From contig JBIITN010000009.1 of the NCBI GenBank assembly GCA_044340485.1, positions 1 to 64,000 of the forward strand: a stretch of DNA of 64,000 nt. Reading direction: 5' to 3'. Of the stretch, positions 43,817 to 51,627 are shown in pieces (position 1 is the first letter of the stretch; each line of letters starts with the position of its first letter). The position numbers were made by a program, and so were the translations under genes. The notes under the pieces are model-generated. The model did not search any database. It saw nothing but the letters and a program-made list of their open reading frames with translations, and was not told where the DNA came from. Source of the stretch: UBA2093 sp044340485 (lineage in GTDB: Bacteria; Actinomycetota; Acidimicrobiia; Acidimicrobiales; Ilumatobacteraceae).

Positions 43817-44837
43817 CGACATTCGGGCAGCTATTGCTGCCAACAACGGTCCGATCTCTTTTCGTCACTTCATGCAAGTGGCGTTGTATGGCGAACACGG
43901 TTTCTATTCCGGTGATGACAACACTGGTCGCGCCGGACGACGTGGCGACTTCATCACATCGCCTGAAGTAGGACCACTATTTGGTGCAGTACTTGCGCGC
44001 ATGATTGATGATCAGTGGATTGCATCGGGACGTCCATCGCAATTCACAGTTGTTGACGCAGGTGCTGGCCCTGGCACATTGGCGCGTTCGATACTTTCGG
44101 CACAACCACAATGCAGTGACGCATTGACGTATATCGCAGTGGAAACATCTGCGCGGCAACGCGCAATGCATCCAGACGGCATTATCAGCGTGGGCGAGAT
44201 GCCAACAGAAATCACGTGTGGTGTAGTGATCGCAAATGAATTACTCGACAACTTGCCGTTTGATCTTTGGGTGTATGACAGTGGTTGGCGTCTTGCACAC
44301 GTCGACATGAACGGTGATCAATGTGTGGAAGTGTTGCACGTCGCTGAGCCTCCGAGCCTTTTTCCTTCTAGTGCGCCTCATGGCACGCGATTGCCGTGGC
44401 AACACGACGCACAACAATGGTTGCGTTCCGCTTTGTCGTCGTTGCAACAGGGACGTGTTGTGGTGATCGATTATTGCACCGCGCTCACAGTTGAACTGGT
44501 GAGTAGGCCATATAGAGAGTGGTTGCGCACATACGTTGGTCATCAACGTGGTGCGCACTACTTGCGCCAACCAGGCGAGCAAGACATCACCGTTCAAGTA
44601 CTGATTGACCAACTACGAAACGTTCGTGAACCCGACGCGGTACGGGCACAAGCACAATTTCTGGCCCGGTGGGGGATTGATGAATTAGTCGACGAAGGCA
44701 AGAAGGTGTGGGCCCAGAAAGCATCTCGACCAGATCTCGAGGCCATTCGCATGCGTAGTCGGGTAAGTGAGGCAGAAGCGCTCACTGATCCCAGCGGACT
44801 TGGCGCTTTCAGCGTGTGCGAGTGGGCCATTTCGTAG
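43800..44837 (+). CDS. MidA/NDUFAF7-family (DUF185) SAM-dependent methyltransferase
   Basis: A 345-residue protein starting at GTG 43800, 17 bases inside nuoN2. FRHFMQVALYGEHGFYS and GRRGDFITSPEVGPLFGAVLA are the DUF185 signature, and VVDAGAGPGTLARSIL (about residues 81-96) is the SAM-binding motif I. ANELLDNLPFD is the conserved motif after it. The mitochondrial relative NDUFAF7 (MidA) dimethylates Arg85 of NDUFS2 during complex I assembly. Operon linkage to complex I genes makes the same role here plausible; NuoD2, encoded in this operon, has Arg at that position and NuoD1 does not. Bacterial members are not well characterised, so the substrate is inference. Confidence 0.9.
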   Translation: MPSAADDIRAAIAANNGPISFRHFMQVALYGEHGFYSGDDNTGRAGRRGDFITSPEVGPLFGAVLARMIDDQWIASGRPSQFTVVDAGAGPGTLARSILSAQPQCSDALTYIAVETSARQRAMHPDGIISVGEMPTEITCGVVIANELLDNLPFDLWVYDSGWRLAHVDMNGDQCVEVLHVAEPPSLFPSSAPHGTRLPWQHDAQQWLRSALSSLQQGRVVVIDYCTALTVELVSRPYREWLRTYVGHQRGAHYLRQPGEQDITVQVLIDQLRNVREPDAVRAQAQFLARWGIDELVDEGKKVWAQKASRPDLEAIRMRSRVSEAEALTDPSGLGAFSVCEWAIS

Positions 44838-44875
44838 TTCCTTTACTAGTCTCAGGGTTCGACCTAGGGGGAAAA

Positions 44876-46831
44876 ATGGCCGATAAAGAGAATGCCGCAT
44901 TTGATGACCTGCTCCTTGAGCAGCGCAAGTTTCCACCATCGAGCGCCTTTACCCGCAACGCTTTGGTGACTGACAACGCTCTTTATGATGAGGCAAAGAA
45001 GGACTACAAAGCCTTTTGGGCCCGCCAAGCAAAAGAGTTGGTGTCGTGGGCAAAGCCATGGGACTCGGTGTGTGAATGGGATCTCCCATATGCAAAGTGG
45101 TTCGCGGGCGGACAATTAAATGTGTCCTACAACTGTCTCGATCGCCACGTCGAGGCTGGCCGTGGTGACAAGGTCGCGATTCACTTCGAAGGTGAACCTG
45201 GCGACACTCGCACCATTACGTATGCGCAACTTCTTGATGAGGTGAAGAAGTTTGCCAATGCACTCAAGTCGCTTGGTGTGCAAAAAGGTGATCGCATCAA
45301 CATCTATTTGCCGATGATTCCTGAAGCTGCTGTTGCGATGCTCGCATGTGCGCGTATCGGTGCTGCGCACTCTGTTGTGTTCGGCGGTTTCTCGTCCCAA
45401 GCACTTGCCGACCGCATCAACGACGCAGAAGCAAAAGTTCTGATAACTGCAGACGGTGGATACCGTCGCGGCGAAGTATTCGCACTCAAGACGCAAGCAG
45501 ACGAAGCAGTCGCCAATACACCAAGTATCGAGCACGTCGTTGTTGTGCAACGCGGCAAGAACGATGTTGAAATGAAAAGTGGTCGCGATCATTGGTACCA
45601 CGAGCTCATGGCACAGGCATCAAGCGATTGCCCCGCAGAGCCAATGGATAGCGAACAGCTTTTGTTCTTGCTCTACACGTCAGGCACCACCGGCAAGCCC
45701 AAAGGCATCATGCACACAACAGGTGGTTATCTCACACACGTCACGTACACACACAAGTACGTGTTCGATTTGAATCCTGAAAAAGATGTGTATTGGTGCA
45801 CCGCCGATGTTGGCTGGATCACCGGACACAGTTACATCGTGTACGGCCCGCTTTCAAACGGTGCAACACAAGTGATGTACGAAGGTGTACCGAACTATCC
45901 CGGTAATGATCGCTTTTGGTCGATTATTGAAAAGTACAAAGTCAGCATCTTCTACACCGCTCCCACTGCAATTCGTACGTTTATGAAGTGGGGCGACGAA
46001 GAGCCTGCAAAACATGACCTTTCTTCTCTTCGTTTGCTCGGCAGCGTGGGTGAGCCCATTAATCCAGAAGCGTGGATGTGGTATCACGAACACATCGGTC
46101 GCAATAATTGTCCAATCGTTGACACATGGTGGCAAACCGAAACAGGTGGCATCATGATCAGCCCGCTTCCTGGTGTCACTGTGACTAAACCAGGTTCTGC
46201 AACGTTCCCGTTGCCGGGCGTTGGTGCAGAACTTGTTGATGATGCCGGCAAGACAACCGACAAAGGTGGCGGTTATCTCACGTTGTCACATCCATGGCCA
46301 GGCATGTTGCGTGGTATTTGGGGAGACCCCGAGCGTTACCAAGAAACATATTGGAGTCGTTTCGAAGGCAAGTACTTTGCAGGAGATGGCGCCAAGCTAG
46401 ACGACGACGGATACTTGTGGCTGCTTGGTCGCGTTGACGACGTCATGAACGTATCTGGTCACCGCATTTCAACAACCGAAGTGGAATCAGCGTTGGTGTC
46501 ACACCCAAGCGTTGCTGAAGCAGCAGTTGTTGGCGCAAATGATGCAACAACAGGTCAAGCGATCATCGCATTCGTCACTTTGCGTGGTGGAGAAACAGTT
46601 GATGAGCAAGTATTGCGTAATCACGTTGCAGGCGAGATTGGTGCAATCGCAAAGCCAAAGACGATTTACTTCACGCCCGATCTTCCCAAGACTCGTTCTG
46701 GAAAGATCATGCGTCGATTGCTTCGTGACGTTGCAGAAGGTCGCAACCTCGGTGACACCACCACACTTGCCGATGCAAGCGTTGTAACTGAGTTGCAAAA
46801 GCGCGCCTCAGAAACACCGTCAGAAGACTGA
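44876..46831 (+). CDS. acs: acetyl-CoA synthetase (AMP-forming)
   Basis: ATG 44876 follows GGGGGAAAA and gives 651 residues, the usual Acs length; the frame opens 60 bases earlier without a ribosome-binding site. It activates acetate to acetyl-CoA through acetyl-AMP. The ATP-binding loop LLYTSGTTGKPKGIMHTTGGY, the acyl-site DTWWQTETGGIMI, and LGRVDDVMNVSGHRIS are present. Near the C-terminus, PKTRSGKIMRRLLRD contains the Lys that is reversibly acetylated in this family. It follows the methyltransferase by 38 bases and converges on the yajQ gene with 5 bases between. Confidence 0.96.
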   Translation: MADKENAAFDDLLLEQRKFPPSSAFTRNALVTDNALYDEAKKDYKAFWARQAKELVSWAKPWDSVCEWDLPYAKWFAGGQLNVSYNCLDRHVEAGRGDKVAIHFEGEPGDTRTITYAQLLDEVKKFANALKSLGVQKGDRINIYLPMIPEAAVAMLACARIGAAHSVVFGGFSSQALADRINDAEAKVLITADGGYRRGEVFALKTQADEAVANTPSIEHVVVVQRGKNDVEMKSGRDHWYHELMAQASSDCPAEPMDSEQLLFLLYTSGTTGKPKGIMHTTGGYLTHVTYTHKYVFDLNPEKDVYWCTADVGWITGHSYIVYGPLSNGATQVMYEGVPNYPGNDRFWSIIEKYKVSIFYTAPTAIRTFMKWGDEEPAKHDLSSLRLLGSVGEPINPEAWMWYHEHIGRNNCPIVDTWWQTETGGIMISPLPGVTVTKPGSATFPLPGVGAELVDDAGKTTDKGGGYLTLSHPWPGMLRGIWGDPERYQETYWSRFEGKYFAGDGAKLDDDGYLWLLGRVDDVMNVSGHRISTTEVESALVSHPSVAEAAVVGANDATTGQAIIAFVTLRGGETVDEQVLRNHVAGEIGAIAKPKTIYFTPDLPKTRSGKIMRRLLRDVAEGRNLGDTTTLADASVVTELQKRASETPSED

Positions 46832-46836
46832 GAGGA

Positions 46837-47325
46837 TTAGTCGCGGAAGTTTTCGAACTGTAAAGGAATGCCGAGGTCGGCACCTTTCAACATCGTCATT
46901 ACTTCTTGCAAGTCGTCTCGCTTCTTGCTGGTCACACGCACCTGATCACCTTGGGTCTGGCTGCTCATACCTTTAGGGCCTTTTTCTTTGATCATCTTGT
47001 TGATCTCTTTGGCCTTGTCGGAGGAGATGCCCACCTTGATGGTGACCACTTGACGAATGGAATCGCCCGAGGCTTGCTCAAACTTGCCCCACTCGATTCC
47101 TTTTAGTGACAGGCCGCGTTTCACAAACTTTTCCTCGAGGAGGGTGCGAACAGCGCGAGCCTTGTCTTCGCTGATGGTACGGATGGTGATCACGAGCTCG
47201 TTCTGCTCGATTTCTGAGTTTGTGCCCTTGAAGTCGAAACGCTGGGACATCTCACGTTGTGCTTGGTCAACGGCATTACGCAGTTCTTGGCGATCAACTT
47301 CTGAAACAACATCAAACGACGGCAT
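46837..47325 (-). CDS. yajQ: YajQ family nucleotide-binding protein (UPF0234)
   Basis: ATG 47325 gives the standard 162-residue YajQ protein beginning MPSFDVVSEVDRQELRNAVDQ. The frame stays open 210 bases upstream but that extension runs antisense through tRNA-Tyr and is rejected. RFDFKGTNSEIEQNE and the C-terminal QGDQVRVTSKKRDDLQ are typical. Members bind nucleotides and nucleic acids, and some bind cyclic di-GMP; the role here is unknown. Confidence 0.92.
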   Translation of the reverse strand: MPSFDVVSEVDRQELRNAVDQAQREMSQRFDFKGTNSEIEQNELVITIRTISEDKARAVRTLLEEKFVKRGLSLKGIEWGKFEQASGDSIRQVVTIKVGISSDKAKEINKMIKEKGPKGMSSQTQGDQVRVTSKKRDDLQEVMTMLKGADLGIPLQFENFRD

Positions 47326-47364
47326 GGAAGCGAGGCTACCTATCCGATAGCCTGCAAGACTCCG

Positions 47365-47449
47365 GGGTCGGTACCCAAGCGGCCAAAGGGAGCAGACTGT
47401 AAATCTGCCGGCACAGCCTACGAAGGTTCGAATCCTTCCCGGCCCACCA
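47365..47449 (+). tRNA. tRNA-Tyr (GTA), CCA encoded
   Basis: A seven-pair acceptor stem (GGGTCGG with CCGGCCC, one G-U pair), anticodon stem GCAGA/TCTGC around loop CTGTAAA (anticodon GTA at 47399-47401), the long class II variable arm expected of tRNA-Tyr, and T-arm GAAGG-TTCGAAT-CCTTC. The discriminator is A and CCA is encoded. It lies upstream of the tuf gene region. Confidence 0.93.
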
Positions 47450-47480
47450 TGGCATTGCCATGAAACAGCCCAACCCGTGC

Positions 47481-47510
47481 ATGACCTCGCTGGTTTTCCA
47501 GCGGGGTCAT
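47481..47510 (+). terminator. strong hairpin downstream of tRNA-Tyr
   Basis: TGACCTCGCTGG (47482-47493), loop TTTT, CCAGCGGGGTCA (47498-47509) forms a 12-pair stem with one G-U, extended by A-T at both ends. It begins 32 bases after the tRNA. It resembles actinobacterial terminators that lack a long U-run; only GTGCTGTTT follows. It may serve tRNA-Tyr and, read in the other direction, transcripts from the GNAT gene. Confidence 0.65.
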
Positions 47511-47523
47511 GTGCTGTTTCAGC

Positions 47524-47605
47524 GCCTCTACTCAAGCATGGCGTGTGTCAAGCACGCCTCTACTCAAGCATGGCGTGCGTCATGCACGCCTCTACTCAAG
47601 CATGG
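47524..47605. repeat. 32-base tandem repeat, 2.6 copies
   Basis: Units at 47524-47555, 47556-47587 and a partial one at 47588-47605 each start GCCTCTACTCAAGCATGG. Units 1 and 2 differ at two positions. The third unit contains the stop codon and last three sense codons of the minus-strand GNAT gene, so the array looks like a tandem duplication of that gene's 3' end into the gap before the terminator hairpin. Confidence 0.85.
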
Positions 47606-48089
47606 TTTGAAGCAACATCACATCGAGCCAGCGGTTGAACTTGCGTCCCACTTGTTTTTCGATACCCACCACATCAAACCCCAGTGCCTGATGCAAAGCG
47701 ATCGATGCCTCATTATCTGTTGCAATTCGGGCGAGAACGGTGTGAAATCCACCGTCTTTGGCGGTGGCTAATAGGTGGCGAAGAAGGGCTTGGCCGATTC
47801 CTTGGCGGGACATGTCTCGCCTGACATAGACCGAATCTTCCACCGACGAGCGGTAGGCGGCGCGCTCTTTATATGGTGACAACGCTCCAAACCCCACGAC
47901 TTCTCCACCGACCTCGGCAACAATCACTGCAAATGCGCCACTTCGTGCCGCCTGCCATGTGCGTTGTTCATCAAGAGATCGCGGGACAAGGTCAAACGTT
48001 GAGGTCTCGTTTTCAACCTCGTAGTTATAGATCGCACCAATGGCGGGCGCGTCGGCCTCGGTGGCAAAGCGAATGGTGATGGGTTCCAC
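47592..48089 (-). CDS. GNAT family N-acetyltransferase (phosphinothricin acetyltransferase-like)
   Basis: A 165-residue acetyltransferase. RFATEADAPAIGAIYNYEV at the N-terminus and ENETSTFDLVPRSLDEQRTW resemble the Pat/phosphinothricin acetyltransferase branch, and VRRDMSRQGIGQALL (about residues 88-102) is the acetyl-CoA binding motif. IALHQALGFDVVGIEKQVGRKF follows. The substrate is unknown: relatives acetylate amino acids or amino-acid analogues. The stop codon lies within the third unit of a 32-base tandem repeat. Confidence 0.88.
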   Translation of the reverse strand: MEPITIRFATEADAPAIGAIYNYEVENETSTFDLVPRSLDEQRTWQAARSGAFAVIVAEVGGEVVGFGALSPYKERAAYRSSVEDSVYVRRDMSRQGIGQALLRHLLATAKDGGFHTVLARIATDNEASIALHQALGFDVVGIEKQVGRKFNRWLDVMLLQTMLE

Positions 48090-48172
48090 GCGTTGACAAC
48101 CTAATGCCCGTTAGGGGGATTCACCGCTATCCTTTTTCCTTCGGCTCTCGGGGGCGTTGCTTCCGCGCGCAC

Positions 48173-48245
48173 GCCCTCTTAGCTCAGTCGGCAGAGCATT
48201 TCCATGGTAAGGAAAAGGTCGTGGGTTCGATTCCCACAGAGGGCT
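48173..48245 (+). tRNA. tRNA-Thr (GGT)
   Basis: The acceptor stem GCCCTCT/AGAGGGC is perfect. D-arm GCTC...GAGC, anticodon stem TTTCC/GGAAA with anticodon GGT at 48206-48208, and T-arm GTGGG-TTCGATT-CCCAC complete the cloverleaf. CCA is not encoded (TCA follows). The 104 bases after it contain only small hairpins. Confidence 0.95.
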
Positions 48246-48349
48246 CAGCCATCTGGCTGCATCGCAATCAATATTCCGCGAAAACATTTCAAAAAGAAAT
48301 GCCTTCTACGAAAAAAGATGCGAAGCAATCACTTGGTCATAACGACCAG

Positions 48350-48426
48350 GGCGACGTAGCTCAGTTGGTCAGAGCATCCGGCTCATAATCGGAAGGTCAT
48401 CGGTTCGATCCCGATCGTCGCTACCA
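48350..48426 (+). tRNA. tRNA-Met (CAT), CCA encoded
   Basis: The acceptor stem GGCGACG/CGTCGCT begins with a G-U pair. Anticodon stem TCCGG/TCGGA surrounds loop CTCATAA with anticodon CAT at 48384-48386, and T-arm ATCGG-TTCGATC-CCGAT follows; CCA is encoded. It looks like an elongator Met tRNA by position before tuf and loop sequence. A lysidine-modified Ile tRNA with the same anticodon cannot be fully excluded by reading alone. Confidence 0.9.
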
Positions 48427-48470
48427 ATTGAAAATTTCAACAACTAACAACCACCATTAAGGAGAACCCC

Positions 48471-49655
48471 ATGAGTAAGGCAAAGTTTGAGCGTAATAAG
48501 CCTCATGTGAATATTGGAACGATGGGTCATATTGACCATGGTAAGACCACGTTGACGGCTGCTATTTCCAAGACGTTGGCGGATCGTGGGTTGGCTGATT
48601 ACACACCGTTTGATCAGATTGATAAGGCGCCTGAGGAAAAAGCTCGTGGTATTACGATTTCGATTGCTCATATTGAGTATGAGACAGCGAATCGTCACTA
48701 TGCACACGTTGACATGCCTGGTCACGCTGACTACATCAAGAACATGATTACTGGTGCTGCTCAGGTTGATGGAGCCATTTTGGTGGTTGCTGCAACTGAT
48801 GGTCCGATGCCTCAAACCCGTGAGCATGTGTTGCTGGCTCGTCAGGTGGGTGTTCCCTACATTGTTGTGGCGTTGAATAAGTCTGACATGGTTGATGATG
48901 AGGAACTTCTTGAATTGGTGGAGATGGAAGTTCGTGAGTTGTTGAATGAGTATGAGTTCCCTGGTGATGATGCTCCGGTTGTTCGTGTGTCTGCGTTGAA
49001 AGCTCTTGAAGGTGATGCGGCGTGGCAGGACAAGGTCATGGAGTTGATGGATGCTTGTGATACTGCTATTCCTGAACCAAAGCGTGATCTTGATAAGCCG
49101 TTCTTGATGCCTATTGAGGATGTGTTCACTATTACTGGTCGTGGCACTGTGGTGACGGGCAAAGTGGAACAGGGCAAGATCAATACCGGTGATGAGATTG
49201 AGATTGTGGGTCTTCGTGACACGCAAAAGACCACCTGTACGGGTGTGGAGATGTTCCGCAAGCTTCTTGATGAGGGGTTAGCTGGTGACAACATTGGTGC
49301 ACTGCTTCGTGGAACCAAGAAAGAAGATGTGGAGCGTGGCCAGGTGTTGTGTGCGCCGGGTTCGATTACTCCTCACACCAATTTTGAGGGTCAGGTGTAT
49401 GTGTTGACGAAAGAAGAAGGTGGCCGTCATAAGCCGTTTTTCAATAATTATCGTCCGCAGTTCTTTTTCCGTACCACTGACGTGACGGGCACTATTGCGT
49501 TGCCGTCGGGTACTGAGATGGTGATGCCTGGTGACAATGTGACGATGACTGTTGAGTTGGGTAAGCCAATTGCGATGGATGAGGGTTTGCGTTTTGCTAT
49601 TCGTGAGGGTGGTCGTACTGTTGGTGCAGGACGCGTCACCAAGATCTTGAAGTGA
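48471..49655 (+). CDS. tuf: elongation factor Tu
   Basis: A 394-residue translational GTPase that delivers aminoacyl-tRNA to the ribosome. The G1 loop GHIDHGKT (19-26), RGITI, DMPGHADY, NKSD and SALKA nucleotide motifs are intact, as are the two beta-barrel domains. AAGGAGAA upstream is a good ribosome-binding site. Codon use is unlike the neighbours: GAT, ATT, GAG and T-ending Gly/Arg codons dominate, whereas nearby rpoB and rplK favour GAC, ATC and GAA. It is not adjacent to fusA within the window, so another tuf copy could exist elsewhere. Confidence 0.97.
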   Translation: MSKAKFERNKPHVNIGTMGHIDHGKTTLTAAISKTLADRGLADYTPFDQIDKAPEEKARGITISIAHIEYETANRHYAHVDMPGHADYIKNMITGAAQVDGAILVVAATDGPMPQTREHVLLARQVGVPYIVVALNKSDMVDDEELLELVEMEVRELLNEYEFPGDDAPVVRVSALKALEGDAAWQDKVMELMDACDTAIPEPKRDLDKPFLMPIEDVFTITGRGTVVTGKVEQGKINTGDEIEIVGLRDTQKTTCTGVEMFRKLLDEGLAGDNIGALLRGTKKEDVERGQVLCAPGSITPHTNFEGQVYVLTKEEGGRHKPFFNNYRPQFFFRTTDVTGTIALPSGTEMVMPGDNVTMTVELGKPIAMDEGLRFAIREGGRTVGAGRVTKILK

Positions 49656-49687
49656 CCTTCACAAAATCGATATAGATAGGAACGGCC

Positions 49688-49852
49688 ATGGCCAAAAGCG
49701 ATAAAAGAGTGAAAATTACGCTCGAATGCACCGAGTGCAAAGAGCGCAATTACATCACTATGAAGTCAAAGATCAATGATCGCGAACGTCTTGAAATGAA
49801 GAAGTTCTGCGCCAGAGATCGCCGACATACTCTTCACAAGGAGACCCGCTAA
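49688..49852 (+). CDS. rpmG: 50S ribosomal protein L33
   Basis: A 54-residue protein, ATG 49688 to TAA 49850. MAKSDKRVKITLECTECKERNY and RLEMKKFCARDRRHTLHKETR identify L33. The zinc-type L33 has two CxxC pairs; here the first is intact (Cys14, Cys17) but the second reads Cys41-Ala-Arg-Asp44, so the fourth ligand is Asp. It lies between tuf and tRNA-Trp, as is usual in actinobacteria. Confidence 0.93.
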   Translation: MAKSDKRVKITLECTECKERNYITMKSKINDRERLEMKKFCARDRRHTLHKETR

Positions 49853-49876
49853 CCACGGGTCGCCTGTGTGGGGCAG

Positions 49877-49949
49877 AGGGCAGTAGCTCAGTTGGTAGAG
49901 CATCGGTCTCCAAAACCGACGGTCGGGGGTTCGAGTCCCTCCTGCCCTG
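49877..49949 (+). tRNA. tRNA-Trp (CCA anticodon)
   Basis: The acceptor stem AGGGCAG/CTGCCCT is perfect and the discriminator is G, as expected for tRNA-Trp. The anticodon stem TCGGT/ACCGA encloses CTCCAAA with anticodon CCA at 49910-49912. The 3' CCA is not encoded. It lies between rpmG and secE, the conserved actinobacterial location. Confidence 0.95.
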
Positions 49950-50016
49950 CAAATACACGTTCGACTAAAACACGAAACATCACACACAAAGAGAAGAACA
50001 GAAAAGAACACCAGTC

Positions 50017-50322
50017 ATGTCAATGGATCTAAACCGCGAGCAAAAGCGCGCGCTGAAGCGCATGGGAGCCCTTAATGAACAGGGCAACCCCACGCGCACA
50101 CCGCCGCAGTCTCGTTCGCGCAATCCTGAAGACAAGCGCACTGGTCCAGTGCAGTACCTGCGCGAGGTTCGCGAGGAAATGAGCAAAGTCGCATGGGCCA
50201 AGTGGCCAGAAGTGCGTCGTTACTCACTCGTTGTTCTTGCAACAGTCATTGTGTTCACCGCATATGTCGGTGCACTCGACTTTGTGTTCGGATTCTTCTC
50301 CACCTGGTTGTACAAAGACTGA
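50017..50322 (+). CDS. secE: preprotein translocase subunit SecE
   Basis: A 101-residue protein with a long basic N-terminus and a single C-terminal membrane helix (about residues 70-97). YLREVREEMSKVAWAKWPEVRRYSLVV is the SecE signature: the amphipathic surface helix and start of the transmembrane helix that clamps SecY. Met1 and Met3 are both possible starts. nusG follows after 27 bases. Confidence 0.94.
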   Translation: MSMDLNREQKRALKRMGALNEQGNPTRTPPQSRSRNPEDKRTGPVQYLREVREEMSKVAWAKWPEVRRYSLVVLATVIVFTAYVGALDFVFGFFSTWLYKD

Positions 50323-50349
50323 GTTGCGAGAGATAGATAGAGGCCCCCA

Positions 50350-51042
50350 ATGAGCGACGAATTTTCCAGCACAACAACCGAAGAAGAGACACCCGAAGTG
50401 GTTCTTGATCTCACCGACGACGTCACAGATGAAGAATCATCTAGTGAAGACGGTGAGTTTGAAGAAGTAGAAGACGCAGATCCTGCATGGGCGCGTCCGG
50501 GTAAGTGGTACGTCGTACACACACAAGCCGGGTACGAAAAGAAAGTTGATGCCAACTTGCGCACTCGTATCCAGTCAATGGCCATGGAAGATTCGATTTA
50601 CGAAATCGTGATCCCCATGGAAGACGTTGTTGAATTCAAACAAGGTCGCAAGCAGACAGTGCAAAAGAAGGTGTTCCCCGGATACATCTTGGTGCGTTGT
50701 GAGATGGACGATCAATCATGGTTCTGTATTCGCAACACGCCGGGCGTTACTGGTTTTGTAGGTCAAAGCCATAAAGGACAAAAGCCCACTGCATTGTCAC
50801 GTCGTGAAGTGGAAACGTTCCTCACTGCAAAGGGAGATGGTCAAGCAGCGCCAAAGCGCAAGGCACCAAAACTCGAGTTCGATGTTGGCGAAAGCGTTCG
50901 CGTGAAGGAAGGCCCATTCGCCGACTTCAACGGCACCATTGCCGAGATCATGCCGGAGCAAATGAAGTTGAAAGTTCTCGTCAATATTTTCGGTCGCGAA
51001 ACATTGGTGGAGATGGACTTCAGTCAGGTTGCGAAGTTGTAG
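50350..51042 (+). CDS. nusG: transcription termination/antitermination protein NusG
   Basis: A 230-residue transcription factor that binds RNA polymerase and couples it to Rho or the ribosome. An acidic N-terminal extension (about residues 1-48) typical of actinobacterial NusG precedes the NGN domain beginning WYVVHTQAGYEKKVDANL. FPGYILVRCEMD and VRNTPGVTGFVG-like segments follow, and the C-terminal KOW domain begins VGESVRVKEGPFADFNGTI. It sits between secE and rplK as in most bacteria. Confidence 0.95.
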   Translation: MSDEFSSTTTEEETPEVVLDLTDDVTDEESSSEDGEFEEVEDADPAWARPGKWYVVHTQAGYEKKVDANLRTRIQSMAMEDSIYEIVIPMEDVVEFKQGRKQTVQKKVFPGYILVRCEMDDQSWFCIRNTPGVTGFVGQSHKGQKPTALSRREVETFLTAKGDGQAAPKRKAPKLEFDVGESVRVKEGPFADFNGTIAEIMPEQMKLKVLVNIFGRETLVEMDFSQVAKL

Positions 51043-51096
51043 TCATTCGACGACACAGCGCAACATCACAAACAAGATTTATAAAGAGGAAACATC

Positions 51097-51522
51097 ATGG
51101 CAAAAAAGAAACTTGCAGCAATAGTAAAAATTCAGATTCCTGCCGGCAAAGCAACACCTGCACCGCCGGTTGGTACTGCACTTGGACCTCACGGTGTGCA
51201 GATCATGGACTTCGTGAAGCAATACAACGCTGCGACCGAAGCACAAGCTGGCACCATCATCCCAGTGGAGATCAGCATCTTTGAAGATCGTTCATTCACC
51301 TTCATCTTGAAGACACCACCAACTCCAGTTCTCATCCGTGAGAAGGCTGGTATCGACAAGGCTTCACAGACTCCTGGTAAGACCGTGGTCGCTTCCATCT
51401 CAGAAAAAGATGTGGAAGACATTGCCAAGATCAAGATGCCCGACTTGAACGCCTACGACATGGAAGCTGCCAAGCAGCAGGTCCGCGGAACAGCACGTTC
51501 CATGGGCATCGAAGTCAAATAA
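51097..51522 (+). CDS. rplK: 50S ribosomal protein L11
   Basis: A 141-residue protein with the N-terminal PPVGTALGPHGVQIMDFVKQYN and C-terminal rRNA-binding domain ending QVRGTARSMGIEVK. L11 binds the GTPase-associated region of 23S rRNA, the target of thiopeptides. Its proline-rich N-terminal segment is unaltered. AAAGAGGAAA precedes the ATG. Confidence 0.96.
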   Translation: MAKKKLAAIVKIQIPAGKATPAPPVGTALGPHGVQIMDFVKQYNAATEAQAGTIIPVEISIFEDRSFTFILKTPPTPVLIREKAGIDKASQTPGKTVVASISEKDVEDIAKIKMPDLNAYDMEAAKQQVRGTARSMGIEVK

Positions 51523-51627
51523 TTACGTCCGTTGGCACGTAAGTGCCGGTAGATATATCAATCACATAACTCACGGTTGCAGGGACTACCTCGCCCGCAC
51601 CAACAACAAAGGAGAGAGGGAGGCGTT

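Noticed and set aside
47326..47535. 70-residue N-terminal extension of the YajQ protein
   Set aside because: It is antisense to tRNA-Tyr, and family members start at MPSFD.
47524..47605. CRISPR-like array
   Set aside because: Units are directly adjacent with no spacers, only 2.6 copies, and derive from the GNAT gene end.
48092..48133. Sigma-70-like promoter (TTGACA) for tRNA-Thr
   Set aside because: No acceptable -10 element lies 16-18 bases downstream; the next TATCCT is 30 bases away.
48246..48349. Functional RNA between tRNA-Thr and tRNA-Met
   Set aside because: Only small hairpins (CATTTC-AAAAA-GAAATG, TGGTC-ATAAC-GACCA) are seen, consistent with tRNA processing spacers.
48444..49226. 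260-residue open frame antisense to tuf
   Set aside because: It lies wholly against a highly conserved gene, has low-complexity His/Asn/Thr/Arg composition and no ribosome-binding site; it reflects tuf codon choice.
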